Assembly (NCBI RefSeq): GCF_033568475.1 | Contig: NW_027331831.1 | Coordinates: 12,338,001 to 12,402,000 of the forward strand | Source of the DNA: Henckelia pumila | Taxonomy: Eukaryota > Streptophyta > Magnoliopsida > Lamiales > Gesneriaceae | Direction: 5' to 3' | DNA: 64,000 nt | Part shown: piece by piece, positions 10,890-22,280 of the stretch | Layout: each line of letters opens with the position of its first letter | Position numbering within the stretch: position 1 is the first letter of the stretch | Made by a program: the position numbers and the translations under genes | Notes under the pieces: model-generated | Seen by the model: only the letters and a program-made list of their open reading frames with translations | Databases searched by the model: none | What the model was told of the DNA's origin: nothing

Positions 10890-11916
10890 TTTTGTATGTG
10901 AGTGAGTGAAAACAACAATGAAATTTGCGGAGAACTGGAGAGAGCGAAGGGAAGATGATCAATATAAAGAGTGAAATAACATAAAAATTAAAATTTTGCA
11001 CAATATATGAGATTAAAATTTTTTTTTGAACGGTAATAATTACACCCGCGATTACCTATTCACCTTCCTAACAGAAACTTGCGGGAAACACTACCAACGG
11101 TAAAAAAATCCAACGGGTGAAATTTCAAATTTAAGGAAATAAAATCCAAATTAGTTAAGGTAATCAACCGATAATATCAGTATCAATTCATCCTAAAATT
11201 AACTCCACTTCCATTTAACATCACTAAATCATTGTCAATCATGATACAATTTAATTTTCAGCAAATAAGATAATTTACCATATTTTGTCTGTTTTTGAAC
11301 TTTAAACCCTAAGCAAGACATATTCAACATTTATGATAAATGCATGACCTAAATTAGGCCTAAAACATAATGATATGCAATTAGAACAGTAACAAAATCC
11401 ATGTGATGCTTATGAAAATTACGTGTTTTATGCACTAGTGTTGGCAACATCTCCCAGCAACACTGCAATCTTCCAAAACATTTTGATGAATATTCACAAT
11501 TAATAAGTCATGAGTTATTTATTTTACATCAGAAGTGGTAGCATGCACATTATAAAAAACTATCTTTCTTGGACTCCTTTAGGTAGATTTTTCCAATTTT
11601 CTTCTGATTTTTCTTGAGTTGATATTTGTAACAGATTGGTCATTGAAACTTTATCAAACCGTACTCTAAATTTGCGAAATCAAATTTCACATGGGACAAG
11701 ATCATGAAATACACGAACATCCCTCAATACTTTGTGGTTTAGTTAGAGCAAATACCGTGACTACTGTGTTGCGAAATAAACTTTACAGAAAACTACAACG
11801 TACTGGTCAGTGTTAACAATCATTGCAAACATAGGATAAAATAAAAATGCAGAATGCCTAAAATCCTAAAATTGCATATGCAAGCTTGGTGACATCGGGA
11901 TAACATTCGTGAGTAA
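10890..11916 (-). repeat. Internal spacer of copia copy B
   Basis: No coding potential. On the minus strand it repeats the copy A and C spacers (the aaaccacaaagtatt block near 11730, gttgccaacac near 11444, and the block after the pol stop near 11860). Confidence 0.6.
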
Positions 11917-12935
11917 TTAAAGTTCACACATGCTGAGAGATTTCTGAAGACTGAAAAATCTCTCAAAGTATAATGCATTTGTGAATATATCAGCCAGTTG
12001 GTTATTGGTTCCAACAAACTCCATACGGATCATACCTTTCTCCACTAAATCTCGAATGAATTGATGTCTAATCTAAATGTGTTTTGTTAGAGATCGTTGT
12101 ATTGGATTTTTATATATATCAATTGCACTAGAGCTATCATAGTACAGAATGAGAGTTTTAATTTTAAGACAATAATCATCTAGCATTTGGTTCATCCATA
12201 AGAGCTGTGAGCAACAACTCCCAGCTGCCACATATTCGGATTCAGCACTTGAGAGTAACACACAATTTTGTTTCTGCTGCACCCTAACACCAAATTGTTT
12301 CCTAGATAAAAGCATCCACCGTGGTAATTTTTCTCTCATCCAAATCTCAAGCTCAATTTGTATCACTAAACCCCACTAAATTGGTGTTGGTTTCTTTGGT
12401 GTACCATAACCCTAAGTCTAAATTTCCAGCCACATATTTTAGAATTATTTTCACGGATTTTAGATGTGACCGTAAGGATTAAACTGGTATCTCGCACACA
12501 AACATACACTGAACATAATATCTGGACGACTAGCACTCAAATACAAAAAATACCAATAATGCTACGGTACAAGATGTTGTCAGCACTATCCGCAACATTG
12601 TCCTTACACAACTTTTCACTTGATCTCATAGGTGTTTTCATGTATTTGGAATTCTCAGTGAAAAGAAAATATAAATATGTCATCATGCATTTGCTTTATT
12701 CGCAATCCAAGAAAATAGTTCAACTCACCTAACATACTCATTTCAAATGTAGAATACATGCAATCAACAAAATAATACACATGTTTTTCAGAAGAAACGC
12801 AAAAAAATATTTCATCTACATAGATTTGGCAAATAAGTATCTCACCTTCGGATTTTTGAATGAAACGAGTTGTGTGTACCACACCTCTTTTGAAGACAAT
12901 ATTAAGCAAGTACCGGTAAATTCTTCCATTGAAAA
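11917..12935 (-). pseudogene. Ty1/copia pol fragment, copy B (RT - RNase H)
   Basis: On the minus strand the reading shows ILICQIYVDEIFFC (RT catalytic block, YVDD changed to YVDE; about 12790-12835), LGELNYFLGLRIKQMHDD, then RNase H (LLSSAESEYVAAGSCCSQLLWMNQMLDDY and a DSSSAIDIYKNP block; about 12090-12255), ending near 11917. Frames are broken several times and a segment between about 12360 and 12660 is rearranged. The N-terminal RT and integrase core are missing; foreign DNA (12936-13562) replaces them. Confidence 0.88.
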
Positions 12936-13005
12936 AAAGATAAAAATAGAATTTATCAGCCCCAAATGGGTAAATATCTATCTATCTCAAATATCTATCT
13001 ATATA

Positions 13006-13036
<31 letters not shown>

Positions 13037-13080
13037 TAATATAGTATTCTAAACTGCATTATAAACTAAATTAAATAGCC
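12936..13080. repeat. AT-rich filler with (TA)n inside copy B
   Basis: Non-copia sequence with a 'tatctatc' stretch and (TA)n (about 13000-13033). It forms the left part of the roughly 627-bp foreign segment that replaces integrase and the start of RT in copy B. I see no gene in it. Confidence 0.6.
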
Positions 13081-13112
13081 GCAGCTTCCGCCTTGACAGG
13101 GCGGTGCTCTGA
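13081..13112 (-). pseudogene. trnD-GUC: Plastid trnD-GUC fragment
   Basis: These 32 nt are the antisense of the plastid tRNA-Asp(GUC) D-stem, anticodon arm and variable region (tcagagcaccgccctgtcaa... on the minus strand). The acceptor stem and T arm are absent, so this is a fragment that cannot fold as a tRNA. It opens the plastid-like segment that follows. Confidence 0.75.
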
Positions 13113-13445
13113 ATTTTGAGAAAAGGAAAAAACAAAAGAGATTCGGCATTTTTGAACCACGAAATGTTTTTCTCGAAACAAGGGTTTGAAGATATTTTTT
13201 CAGACCTGCTTCCGATACTAAGTCGTATTGATTCTTATCAAAGAAAGACAGGATTAACTGAGGCGAACGCTCTAGATCAGTTCAATGGGATGTGTCTATT
13301 TATCTATCTCTTGACTCGAAATAACAATCGAAATATGGTCGAAATAAAGAATCTCTATTTTGAATCCAAGTTTTATTTCATCCGGGAAAAGTCATCATAA
13401 TCTCGAATGTTCTCAGTTCCGATACGTAGACCAAATAATACAATG
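13113..13445 (+). pseudogene. Plastid-derived mosaic (ycf2-like and accD-like pieces)
   Basis: One open frame (13116-13400) is a patchwork of plastid-like peptides. RDSAF and FSDLLPILS resemble ycf2, RIDSYQRKTGLTEA (about 13222-13265) is the accD carboxyltransferase motif, and NNRNMVE-KNLY (about 13322-13360) again resembles the start of ycf2. The pieces are 20-60 bp and not in plastid order. It sits between copia integrase and RT of copy B. I read it as an organelle-DNA insert (nuclear or via mitochondrion), not a gene; assignment is from recalled motifs, not a search. Confidence 0.55.
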
Positions 13446-13562
13446 CAACATGAGGTTCCTCTTTAAGAAAGTCCCTGAGAGGGCTTAGTTGATCCATAAA
13501 TTTAATTGAATTTTTTTAATTGGATTTTGTTTAATTAGCGAGGTTTGGGGCCGATACAAGGA

Positions 13563-14636
13563 GTTTTAAAATTCTTTACCATAATCAGTCCTTATTCTAT
13601 CTACCTTTAAATTGTTCAAATTAGTAATCCTTGTAACCAAATTTTAAAGGCATCAAATGTGTCTTATTTTTCTCTAGGAACCTTAACCATGCAAACCGTG
13701 ATAAATCATCAACACACATAAAGTAATAACTCTTGCCTCAATAGCTTTCAACTTCCATAGGACTCAATATTAAATCCATGTATAAGAGTTCAAGACAACG
13801 TGTTTTCCCAAAGTGTTGCAACACCGGGTGTGACATCCGAGTTTTCTTTGTTTTTTTGGCACGCTCCATAAACATATGGAACCTCAGCGTTTAGATTTGG
13901 CATACCTCGAATAACATCAAACTTACTCAAATTCTTCAATGTTTTAAAGTTATAATGACCTAAATTTTGATTCCATAGATCCAAATCATCCACTTTTGTG
14001 TGTTTGCAAGCAAACTCTTCTTCAAGCTTATAACAGTTACCAGCTGACCTAGTACCTGTCACAACACATGAATTAGTATGATAAAAAACTTTGCATATTT
14101 TTATCAAACTTGACATGTAAATCATCATCTCATAATTGACTAATGCATATCAAGTTTACGTTTAGTCACTCGAAATGTAGCACATTGCAAAACTTGGTAA
14201 GTCTTTCCCCATTCAGTGTACTCTTTCCAACAATTTTGCCCTTGGCCCCACCTCCATAAGTCACTTTTTCACTCTTTTGTTCAACATAATCCGTTATAAA
14301 ATTCTTTGAACCTGTCATGTTGCATGAGCTTCCACTATTAAAGTACCAATGACCTACAACATTAGTTTTTAAAGAAGTATAAACAACATTACGGTGAATT
14401 TTGACTTTTGGTACCCAAACCTTTTTCACAATGGGTCGTTTCTTGGAGGTGTTGTGGTAGGTGTTGGGCAACACTGGTGGCAACATCTGATTGGAATTCA
14501 TAAACATGTAGTCGTACCTAAGTTTGAAGCAGTAGGGTTTGATGTCACCATCCTTGTGGTAGTAATGACACACAAAATGATGTTTCTTTCGGTTTGGATT
14601 TGGATCAGTAGCCTGTACGTTTGGTGGGACATGATT
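13563..14636 (-). pseudogene. Ty1/copia gag - protease - integrase fragment, copy B
   Basis: On the minus strand: zinc-knuckle-like HFVCHYYHKDGDIKPYC (about 14555-14605), protease start HWYFNSGSSCNMTGSKNF (catalytic Asp position Asn), GGGAKGKIVGKSTLN, the pre-integrase block DLWNQNLGHYNFKTLKNLSKFD with CQKNKENS, and the start of the integrase core, ending at 13563 where similarity to copy C (about 16660) stops. Frames change several times. The upstream part of gag lies across the MITE at 15025-15275. Confidence 0.85.
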
Positions 14637-14644
14637 AGCCATAG

Positions 14645-15016
14645 GTAGGGGTGAGCATTTTGACCGAACCAAAAACTCGGTTCCTCCGAAATCCGAACCA
14701 AAAATCGAACCGAATTTAACGGTTCGGTTAAAACCAAGAAAATTTTGGTTCGGTTTGGTTTTCGATTTTAACCGAAATTCATTTTTTTTATTTTTTAAAT
14801 ATTTATTTTTATTATTATTTATGTTTTTCATACAAAAACAAAAAAATGATTTAAAAAATGCAAAAATTGTTATTAAAAAAAGGAGTTTTGGTTCGATTCG
14901 GTTAACCAGGATAAAAAAAAACCGAATCAAACCGAATCGAAAAATCATAAATCCGGAAAACCAAAAACCAAATTTTTGGTTCGATTCAGGCGGTTAACCG
15001 ATCCGTGAACACCCCT
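14645..15016. mobile_element. hAT-type MITE inside copy B gag
   Basis: A 372-bp non-coding element built of aaccgaa/ttcggtt repeats, with ends gtaggggtgagca and tgaacacccct, flanked by 8-bp duplications agccatag (14637-14644) and agccgtag (15017-15024), one mismatch. Sequence left and right of it joins into one gag stretch when compared with copy C. Eight-base duplications and these ends fit non-autonomous hAT elements. Confidence 0.8.
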
Positions 15017-15024
15017 AGCCGTAG

Positions 15025-15275
15025 GAGACACTTTAGGTGCACTTGAAGAATGACTTCTCTATTTGAATATGAAAAAAGTTGGTTTCCATGACTCACCAAC
15101 TTCAAATGTTCTGTTGTCAAAACCCAAATCTGTCTTATCATATTTGTCCATCATCATAATAGAGTCTAGCCTGGTTTTTTTTTTTAATTAAACTTTGCAA
15201 GGGATGTAGTTTCCTTGCCAAGATCATCCTTGATTTTGTACAGTTCCAAATCTTTTTTGCTTAGAATAACTTCCA
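15025..15275 (-). pseudogene. Ty1/copia gag C-terminal coiled-coil fragment, copy B
   Basis: On the minus strand it matches 15336-15560 of copy C, including LYKIKDDLGKET and the DDKTDLGFDNRTFEVGE region. It ends in a head-to-head palindrome with copy C (spacer about 15276-15335). Confidence 0.8.
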
Positions 15276-15335
15276 ATAAGCATATTTTAATACTAATCTC
15301 TTGAAATAAACCGGTGAGCTGAAGACTGCTTTTGC

Positions 15336-18300
15336 TAAATTGGAAGTAATTCTAATAAAAAAAGATTTGAAACTGTACAAAATCAAGGATGAGCTTGGCA
15401 AGGTAACTGCAATTCTTGCAAAGATTAATTCAAGCAAAACCAAGCTATATTCTATTCTGATGATGGGCAAAGATGATAAGACAATTCTGGGTTTTGACAA
15501 CAACACGTTTGAAGTTGGTGAGTAATTGAAACCAACTGTTTTCATCAAAGAGAGTAGTCATTCTTCAAGTTCACTTAAAGTGGCACCTACGACTAATCAT
15601 GTCCCACCAAAAGTACAATTTTTTCATCCAAAACCAAACCGAAAAAACGTCGTTTTGTGATTCATTACTGCCAAAAACTTGGTCATATCAAGCCCTAATG
15701 CTTCAAGCCCAGGTATGAATACATGTACTTGAATATCAATCAAATGTTGAGACCAGTGTTGCTCGACACCTACGACAACACCTCCAAGTAAATACCTACT
15801 GTGAAGAAGGATTGGGTACCAAAAGATAAATTTCACTATAATGCTGTTTATATTTCCTTGAAAACTAACGTTGAAGGTCAGTGGTACTTTGATAGTGGAA
15901 GCTCATCACATGACAGGTTCAAAAGAATATCTCACGGATTATATTGAACAAACAAGTGGAAAAATGACTTACGGAGGTGGAGCCAAGGGCAGAATTGTTG
16001 GAAATGATACACTGAATGTGGAAGTACTTCCCAAGCTTCGCAATGTACTACATGTTGAGGGATTAAACACAAACTTGATAAGCAATAGTCAATTATGCGA
16101 TGATGATTACATGTCAAGTTTGATAAAAATATGTGGAGTTTTTCTATCATACTAATTCGTGTGTTATGACAGGTACTAGGTCAGCATATAATTGTTATCA
16201 CCTTGGAGAAGAGCTTGCTTTCAAACACACAAAAGTGGATGATTTGGATTATGACATCAAACGTTAGGTCATGCCAACTTTAAAACGTTAAAGAATTTGA
16301 GTAATTTTGATATTGTTCGAGTTATGTCGAATCTAAACTCTGGGTTCCATATGTTTGTGGAACGTGTCAAAAATTTAAGAAAACTCGGGTGTCACACCCG
16401 GTGTTGCAACACTTTGGGATAACAAGTTATCTTGAACTCTTAAACATGGATTTAATGGGTCCTATGGAAGTTGAAAGCTATGGAGGTAAGAAGTATTCAT
16501 TTGTGTGTGTTGATGATTTCTCACGGTTTGCAAGGGTAAGGTTCCTAAGAGAAAGATCAGAAACATTCGATGTCTTTAAAAATTTGGTCATAAGGATTAC
16601 TAACTTGACAATTTGAAGGTAGCCAAAATAAGGACTGGCCATGGTAAGGAATTTAAAAACTCCTTAGCTTGCAAATTTTTGTGAAAAAATGGTGTTTCAC
16701 ATGAGTTTTCTTCCACAACCCCCCCCCCCCCCCCACCAAAATGGTATTGTTGAACACAAGAATAGAACCTTGCAGGAAATGGCTAGGGTGATGGTAAGTT
16801 AAAAAAATATTTCAAAATGCTCTTGGGACGAGGCCTTAAACACATCATGTCATATTATAAATCGAGTTTATTTAAGAAATGGTTCTACTATGACATCCTA
16901 TGAGATTCTCATAAGAAAAAGGCCAAACCTCAATTACTTTCATATTTTTGGGTGTGTATGCTATGTTTGGGTGCGTATGTTATGTTTTTAATGATATAGA
17001 ACCGGGATAAATTTGATTCCAAGAGTAACAAATGCTTGTTTCTTGGATATGCTTCAAATAATCGTGTATATCGGATGTTTAACTTAAGAACAAGGATGAT
17101 TATTGAATCTATTAATGTTGTTCTTGATAATTTCACATATCTAAAAAAAAAATAATCCGAGGATGATATTGATTATCTGCTCGAATTTACCACACCTAAA
17201 GAGAATCCAAGTATTGCAACACTTAGCCCAACACCTAGCCCAACACGACCTCTGATTTTGACAAAACATGATAGTGATCAACACTCTGATGATACAGAGG
17301 ATGGTGATGGTGGAATGAACAATGATGGAAAGGACATTCCAAGTAAAATCCAGAAAAACTATCCATCATCACAAATCATTGGAGATGTACATGGTAACAT
17401 GCAAACCCGAAGAAAATAGAAGATCGACTATCGAAAGATGATTGAGCTAGTATGCATGAGTTCCGTATAATCTCAGGTAAGATATTCATGTTTCATTTCC
17501 AAAATTGAGCCAAAGAACATAAATAAAGCTTTGAAAGATGAGTTTTGGGTCAATTCCATGCATGATGAACTTGAACAGTTTATCCGAAACGATGTTTGGT
17601 ACTTGGTACCACCCCCTGATCATGGTAACATAATTGTTAAAAAAATAGATTTTCAAAAATAAAATTGATGAATCAGGAAACATCGTGAGAAACAAAACAA
17701 GATTGGTAGCTCAAGGGTACAATGTTTAAGGGGTTGATTTTGATGGGACCTTTGCTCATGTAGCCCGTATTGAATCAGTCCAATTATTGCTAGAAATTGC
17801 ATGCCATATGAGAATAAAATTGTATCAAATGTATGTCAAAAGTGTTTTTATAAATGGTGTTTTGAGTGAAGAAATGTATGTGAGACAACCTAAGAGGTTT
17901 GAAGATCCACAACACTTAGAACATGTTTACAATTTAAAGAAGACACTTTATAGGTTGAAAAAAGCACCTTGTGCATGGTATGGTATGTTGACTGAGTACA
18001 TATTGGCTTCAAAAGAGATGAGGTAGAAAAGACTCTTTTCATTCAAAAATCCAAAGGTGATATACTTATGTGCCAAATCTATGTAGATGAGGTTGAAAAA
18101 AGCACCTTGTGCATGGTATGGTATGTTGACTGAGTACATATTGGCTTCAAAAGAGATGAGGTAGACAAGACTCTTTTCATTCAAAAATCCAAAGGTGATA
18201 TACTTATGTGCCAAATCTATGTAGATGACATAATTTTTTGTGCTTCCTCTAAAAATAATATGGATTATTTTGTTGATTGCATGTCTTATACATTCGAAAT

Positions 18301-19154
18301 GAGTATCGTAGGTGAGTTGAACTATTTTCTTGGATTGCAAGTAAAGCAAATGCATGATAACATCTTTCTGTGTCAAAGTAACTATGCTAAGAATCTGGCG
18401 GAAAATTGTTGTAATGAGAATGCTAAACACATGAAAACAACTATGGGGTCAAGTGAAAATTTGTGTACGAACTATGTTGCGGACGTTGTTGACAATACCT
18501 TGTACCGTAACATTATTGGTAGTCTTTTATATTTGACTGCTAGTCGTCTTGATATCATGTCAGTGTGTGTTTGTGTGCGAAATACCAGTCTAATCCTAAG
18601 GCCAATCACCTCAAAATCATGAAAAGAATTCTGAAATATGTGGCAGACACCCTAGATTTAGGATTGTGATACACCAAAGAAACCAACACCAATCTAGTGG
18701 GATTTAGTGATGGAGACTGAGCTGGGGACTTGGATGAGAGAAAAAGTACCACAGGTGGATGATTTTATCTAGGGAACAATTTGGTGTCATGGTTTATTAG
18801 GAGAAAAAATTGTGTGTCGCTTTCGACTGCTGAATTTGAATATGTGGCAGCTGAGAGTTGTTGCTCACAACTCTCATGGATGAGCCAAATGCTAGATGAT
18901 TATGGTATTAAAGTGAACTCTCATTGTGTACTGTGATAACTCGAGTGCAATGATATATCAAAAAAATACAGTGCAACACTCTCGAACAAAACACATTGAC
19001 ATTGGACATCACTTCATCGAGATTTAGTGAAGAAGGTATGATCCGTTTGGATTTTATTTGAATCAATAACCAACTGAATGATATATTCATAAAGACAATA
19101 GAATTCGAGAGATTTTTCAGTCTCTGAAAATCTCTCAACATTTGTGCATTTTAA
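15336..19154 (+). pseudogene. Ty1/copia gag-pol remnant, copy C
   Basis: In order: gag coiled-coil end (KDLKLYKIKDELGKVTAILAKI, 15352-15420), gag knuckle and protease region (about 15620-15960), GGGAKGRIVGNDTLN (about 15972-16015), pre-integrase block and MDLMGPMEVESYGGKKYSFVCVDDFSRFARVRF (integrase core, 16446-16545), HQNGIVEHKNRTLQEMARVM (about 16737-16795), RT (RLVAQGY, VARIESVQ, MYVRQPKRFEDPQ, CQIYVDDIIFC intact at 18209-18245) and RNase H ([25 protein letters not shown]). Many stops and frame breaks. A 17-C run lies at about 16719-16735. RT contains a fresh 138-bp tandem duplication (17952-18227). Confidence 0.92.
17952..18227 (+). repeat. 138-bp tandem duplication within copy C RT
   Basis: 17952-18089 is repeated at 18090-18227 with about one difference (gtagaaaag versus gtagacaag). 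It spans the block from RLKKAPCAWYG to CQIYVD, ending at the catalytic motif. The near-identity inside an otherwise decayed gene means the duplication is much younger than the element. Confidence 0.9.
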
Positions 19155-19785
19155 TCACTCACGGATGTTTTCACCGGTGTTACAACACATCTGGACAACA
19201 CCTATCATGCACATGCATTTTTAGGACTTTAGGCATTCTGAATTTTCATTTTGTCCTATGTTTGTAATGATTGTTAACATTAACCAGTACGCTTTAGTTT
19301 TCTACAAAGTTTATTTAGCAACACACTAGTAATGGTATTTTCTCCAACTAAACCACAGAGTTGGTGAGGAATGTTCGTGTATTCTATGATCTTGTCCTAT
19401 TTGAAATGTGGTATCGCAAATTTAGAGTACGGTTTGATATAGATTCAATGACCAATCTGTTACAATTATCAAACTCAAGGAAAAATCAGAAGAAAATTGG
19501 AAACAGATTTCTAGAGGAGTAAAAGGAAGATTGTTCTTTTAGTGTGAAGGTTACCACTTCTGAAGTAAAAAATAACTCATGACATAGTAAGTGTGAAAAT
19601 TTAATCAAAATATTTTTGAAGACTACAGTGTTTGTTGGGAGATGTTGCCAACACCGGTGCTAAACACGTAACTTGCATACACTTAACATGCATTTTGTTA
19701 TTGTTCTAATCGTATTTCATTCTGTTTGAAGCATAATTTAGTTCATGCATTAATTATAAATTGTGAATATGTTTAATTTTTAGAC
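19155..19785 (+). repeat. Internal spacer of copia copy C
   Basis: Parallels 1488-2215 of copy A in the same order; similarity is lost near 19780. There is no ORF X downstream: after unrelated sequence (19786-19858) a gypsy element is inserted. Confidence 0.6.
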
Positions 19786-19863
19786 TTTGAACTCACTACC
19801 CTCAGTGATAGTGGGTTCAAGATTTTTTGGGTTTAAATTTTTTAACCCAGCCTTTTCAACTTC

Positions 19864-21930
19864 TGTAAGGCCCGGGATTAATTAATATTAATCCGAATTT
19901 ATTTAATTTTAATTCGAGTATATTTAATTTGGGAAAACTTAGAGTTTTGATTTAAATTCTAATATTCTTAAATTATTTTGGATTGAAATTGAATTAAAAA
20001 GAAGGCCGAGGACTGAATTGTAATTTTTGAAGACTTGAGGGACCAAAGTGCAAATATAATCAAATTTATCAGATTATATTGATTATTCAGCATGTGCACG
20101 TGTATAACATATATCAAATTTAGAATTTGAGAGCAGAAGCCGAGATCTTTTCTTTTCCTTTGGATTTTTGATTTTCAAATTGCCGTAACTTTTTATCCGA
20201 TCGTCCGAATTCGATTCCGAAAAGTGTTCTGAAATCCTTGTGATGAGGGCTTCGATTTCGTGTAAGTTTCTAATTATTTCGGCATGTTTTGAGGGTTGAA
20301 AGTTGGCAGAGATCAGTTGTTTACATCTTGAGCATGTTCTTGAGCTTTTATGCGATTGGATATTGACATTGAATCGAAGATTGATTGTTGAATGAACTGA
20401 TTATGAGTTTTAGCATGTAGTTCGATATATATATATAGCCTCTGAAATGTTGATTATTGTTGTTATACTGTTGATGAGTTGTGTATGAAGTTAGAAATGG
20501 TTTCGGTATTTTGTCGGTTACCGATTTTCAATCGCTACGCCGTTGAATCGAGTTTTTAGACTGTTTTGATAGCCTCTACCTGAGCTGAAGTCTTTATCTA
20601 GATGTTATGAATGTTATAGCATTTTTATTCTTCAGTTTCAGTTGAGTTGGAAGGCTAACGATACAAGACGCCGAGTTTAATCGAATAAGAAGAAGTTGAG
20701 GTTTGAAATGAGATTGATTGACGATATATTGATGGTTTTGATTCGTTTCTGATATAATAAGTTTGAATGAAGTTTGATATGAGTATTTTGATTGTTATAT
20801 TTCAGATTGAAGAATTCAAAACCGAGATATTCGAAGGTATAATGACGACATCGAGAGTCAGGGCTTTTGAAACTCAAGATCGATTCTTCTTGAGTTGTCC
20901 CGCTAAAAATCACATACATGTTTATGTTTTGATTTTATTTTGATGTTGTCCATCATAGGTAGTGGATCTTTGAATTTGAGTCGATATGATGCTATAATGA
21001 ATTGATTCTATGCCAAGGTTGCTGTTAACCTTATTTTTTAGCCCAGAATGCCTACGATAGATGGATATCCATATCAAGATCGGTTGCGAATCTTGATGGT
21101 AATGAAGATATATGAATCAATTCTCGATCGATCAATAGAAGTGTTAATTACTCTATTTGTTGAGTCGAGTTTAAATAGAGTCGTTTAAGATTTATTTAAC
21201 GCTTTATATATGTTGGTTATACTGAGATTGTTTTCTGACCGGAGTTTATCCGGCTGTTGTCTTGTTTTGTATGTGTGAATGACAACAGATGGGGCAAAAG
21301 CTGGTCATCGATGTCATTGACAGCTGGGAGAGAGAGTCTAGCAAGTGAGGAATCGGGTTGTAGATGAAGTCTTGAGATCTAGAAGCATCAAACCTTAGAA
21401 CTTGTTGGTTTTGGAATACATGTATGAAACTTGAGATAGTTTATGTCGTCTATCGTTATTTAGTGATTTCTTTGATGTAACAAATGCATGTATAGATGCT
21501 TGAGAGGTTGTTTATGTTTATGTGCTTGATCTGGAACTAATAAACATGTTTTGAGTTGATCTTGCATGAATTATGGGATTGGAATTCAGCTTTGGCAGCA
21601 AAACAATTATGCAGATTTTCTGGGCAGAGCGGCCGCTCGATCGGCAAGATTTGACCGATCGAGCGAGGCCTTAAAATGCAAAACAGAGAATTGTAATTTT
21701 TGAGCTCGCTTGATCGGTAGGATTTGACCGATCGAGCGAGACCAAAATATTCTCAGACCCGAGAAAAGAGATTTTCTTCTCGCTCGATCGGTAGGATTTA
21801 AACGATCGAGCGAGGTGCAGGTTCTAAATTTTTTTTTTTATTTGGTTTGAGTATTTATTTAATACTTGATTAATTGTGTTATTAATCATTATTTTTCCTA
21901 AGATGAGATTAGCAACCCGAGGTCCCCACA
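19864..21930 (+). repeat. 5' LTR of the complete gypsy element
   Basis: 2067 bp, TG...CA. It holds a TATA-like tatatatatatag near 20426, a short open stretch starting at 21048 that is also present in the 3' LTR, and three CGATCG hairpins (21634-21814). Compared with the 3' LTR it has a small insertion near 20200 and scattered substitutions. Confidence 0.93.
21634..21814. promoter_or_regulatory. Array of three CGATCG hairpins in the gypsy 5' LTR
   Basis: Inverted repeats cgctcgatcgg / ccgatcgagcg at 21634-21665, ctcgcttgatcgg / ccgatcgagcgag at 21705-21740 and ctcgctcgatcgg / cgatcgagcgag at 21779-21814, with loops of about 10 nt and a period of about 73-74 bp. The same array is in the 3' LTR (28732-28912) and in a diverged gypsy LTR (57884-58069). 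Function unknown; conservation of stems in diverged elements suggests selection on structure or a dimeric binding site. Confidence 0.75.
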
Positions 21931-21935
21931 ACAGG

Positions 21936-21947
21936 TGGTATCAAAGC
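21936..21947 (+). other. Primer binding site of the gypsy element
   Basis: tggtatcaaagc five bases after the 5' LTR matches the 3' end complement of initiator tRNA-Met except for one base (usual tggtatcagagc). Confidence 0.85.
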
Positions 21948-22280
21948 TTAAGTTTCTCGGACTGAGAATAGATGAGCGGGGTAGATCGAGTCATCTATTT
22001 TGATTTATTTATTTCTTTCATACTTGTATGGTATATGATTCATTGATTACATAAGTTAAATTGTCACATGACACTGTGATAATTTGCGAAGAATATGTCG
22101 TACAATGTTTTGAATTACATGCTATCTGATTATCTGATTGAAGTAATAGCATGTATTGAATGAGTATGAATCAGAACTCGATCTCTTGAGAAGGCATAAT
22201 TGTGCTAATCAGAGGAGGAATTGAAACAGAAATGTGTTATGATATGATGAACTGTGCACTAATCTGTTTGTTTATCAGAT

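Noticed and set aside
13081..13112. A functional tRNA-Asp gene
   Set aside because: Only the D-stem, anticodon arm and variable region are present; the acceptor stem and T arm are missing.
13116..13400. Open frame that could be taken as a novel 94-residue gene
   Set aside because: Its pieces match plastid trnD, ycf2 and accD motifs out of order, so it is a plastid-derived mosaic and not a gene.
14166..14948. Single long minus-strand frame joining copia gag with sequence up to 14948
   Set aside because: The right part is the hAT-type MITE (14645-15016), flanked by an 8-bp duplication; the fusion is accidental.
21634..21814. A CRISPR-like repeat array
   Set aside because: Only three inverted units with non-identical stems, in a plant retroelement LTR; no spacers of fixed size and no cas genes.
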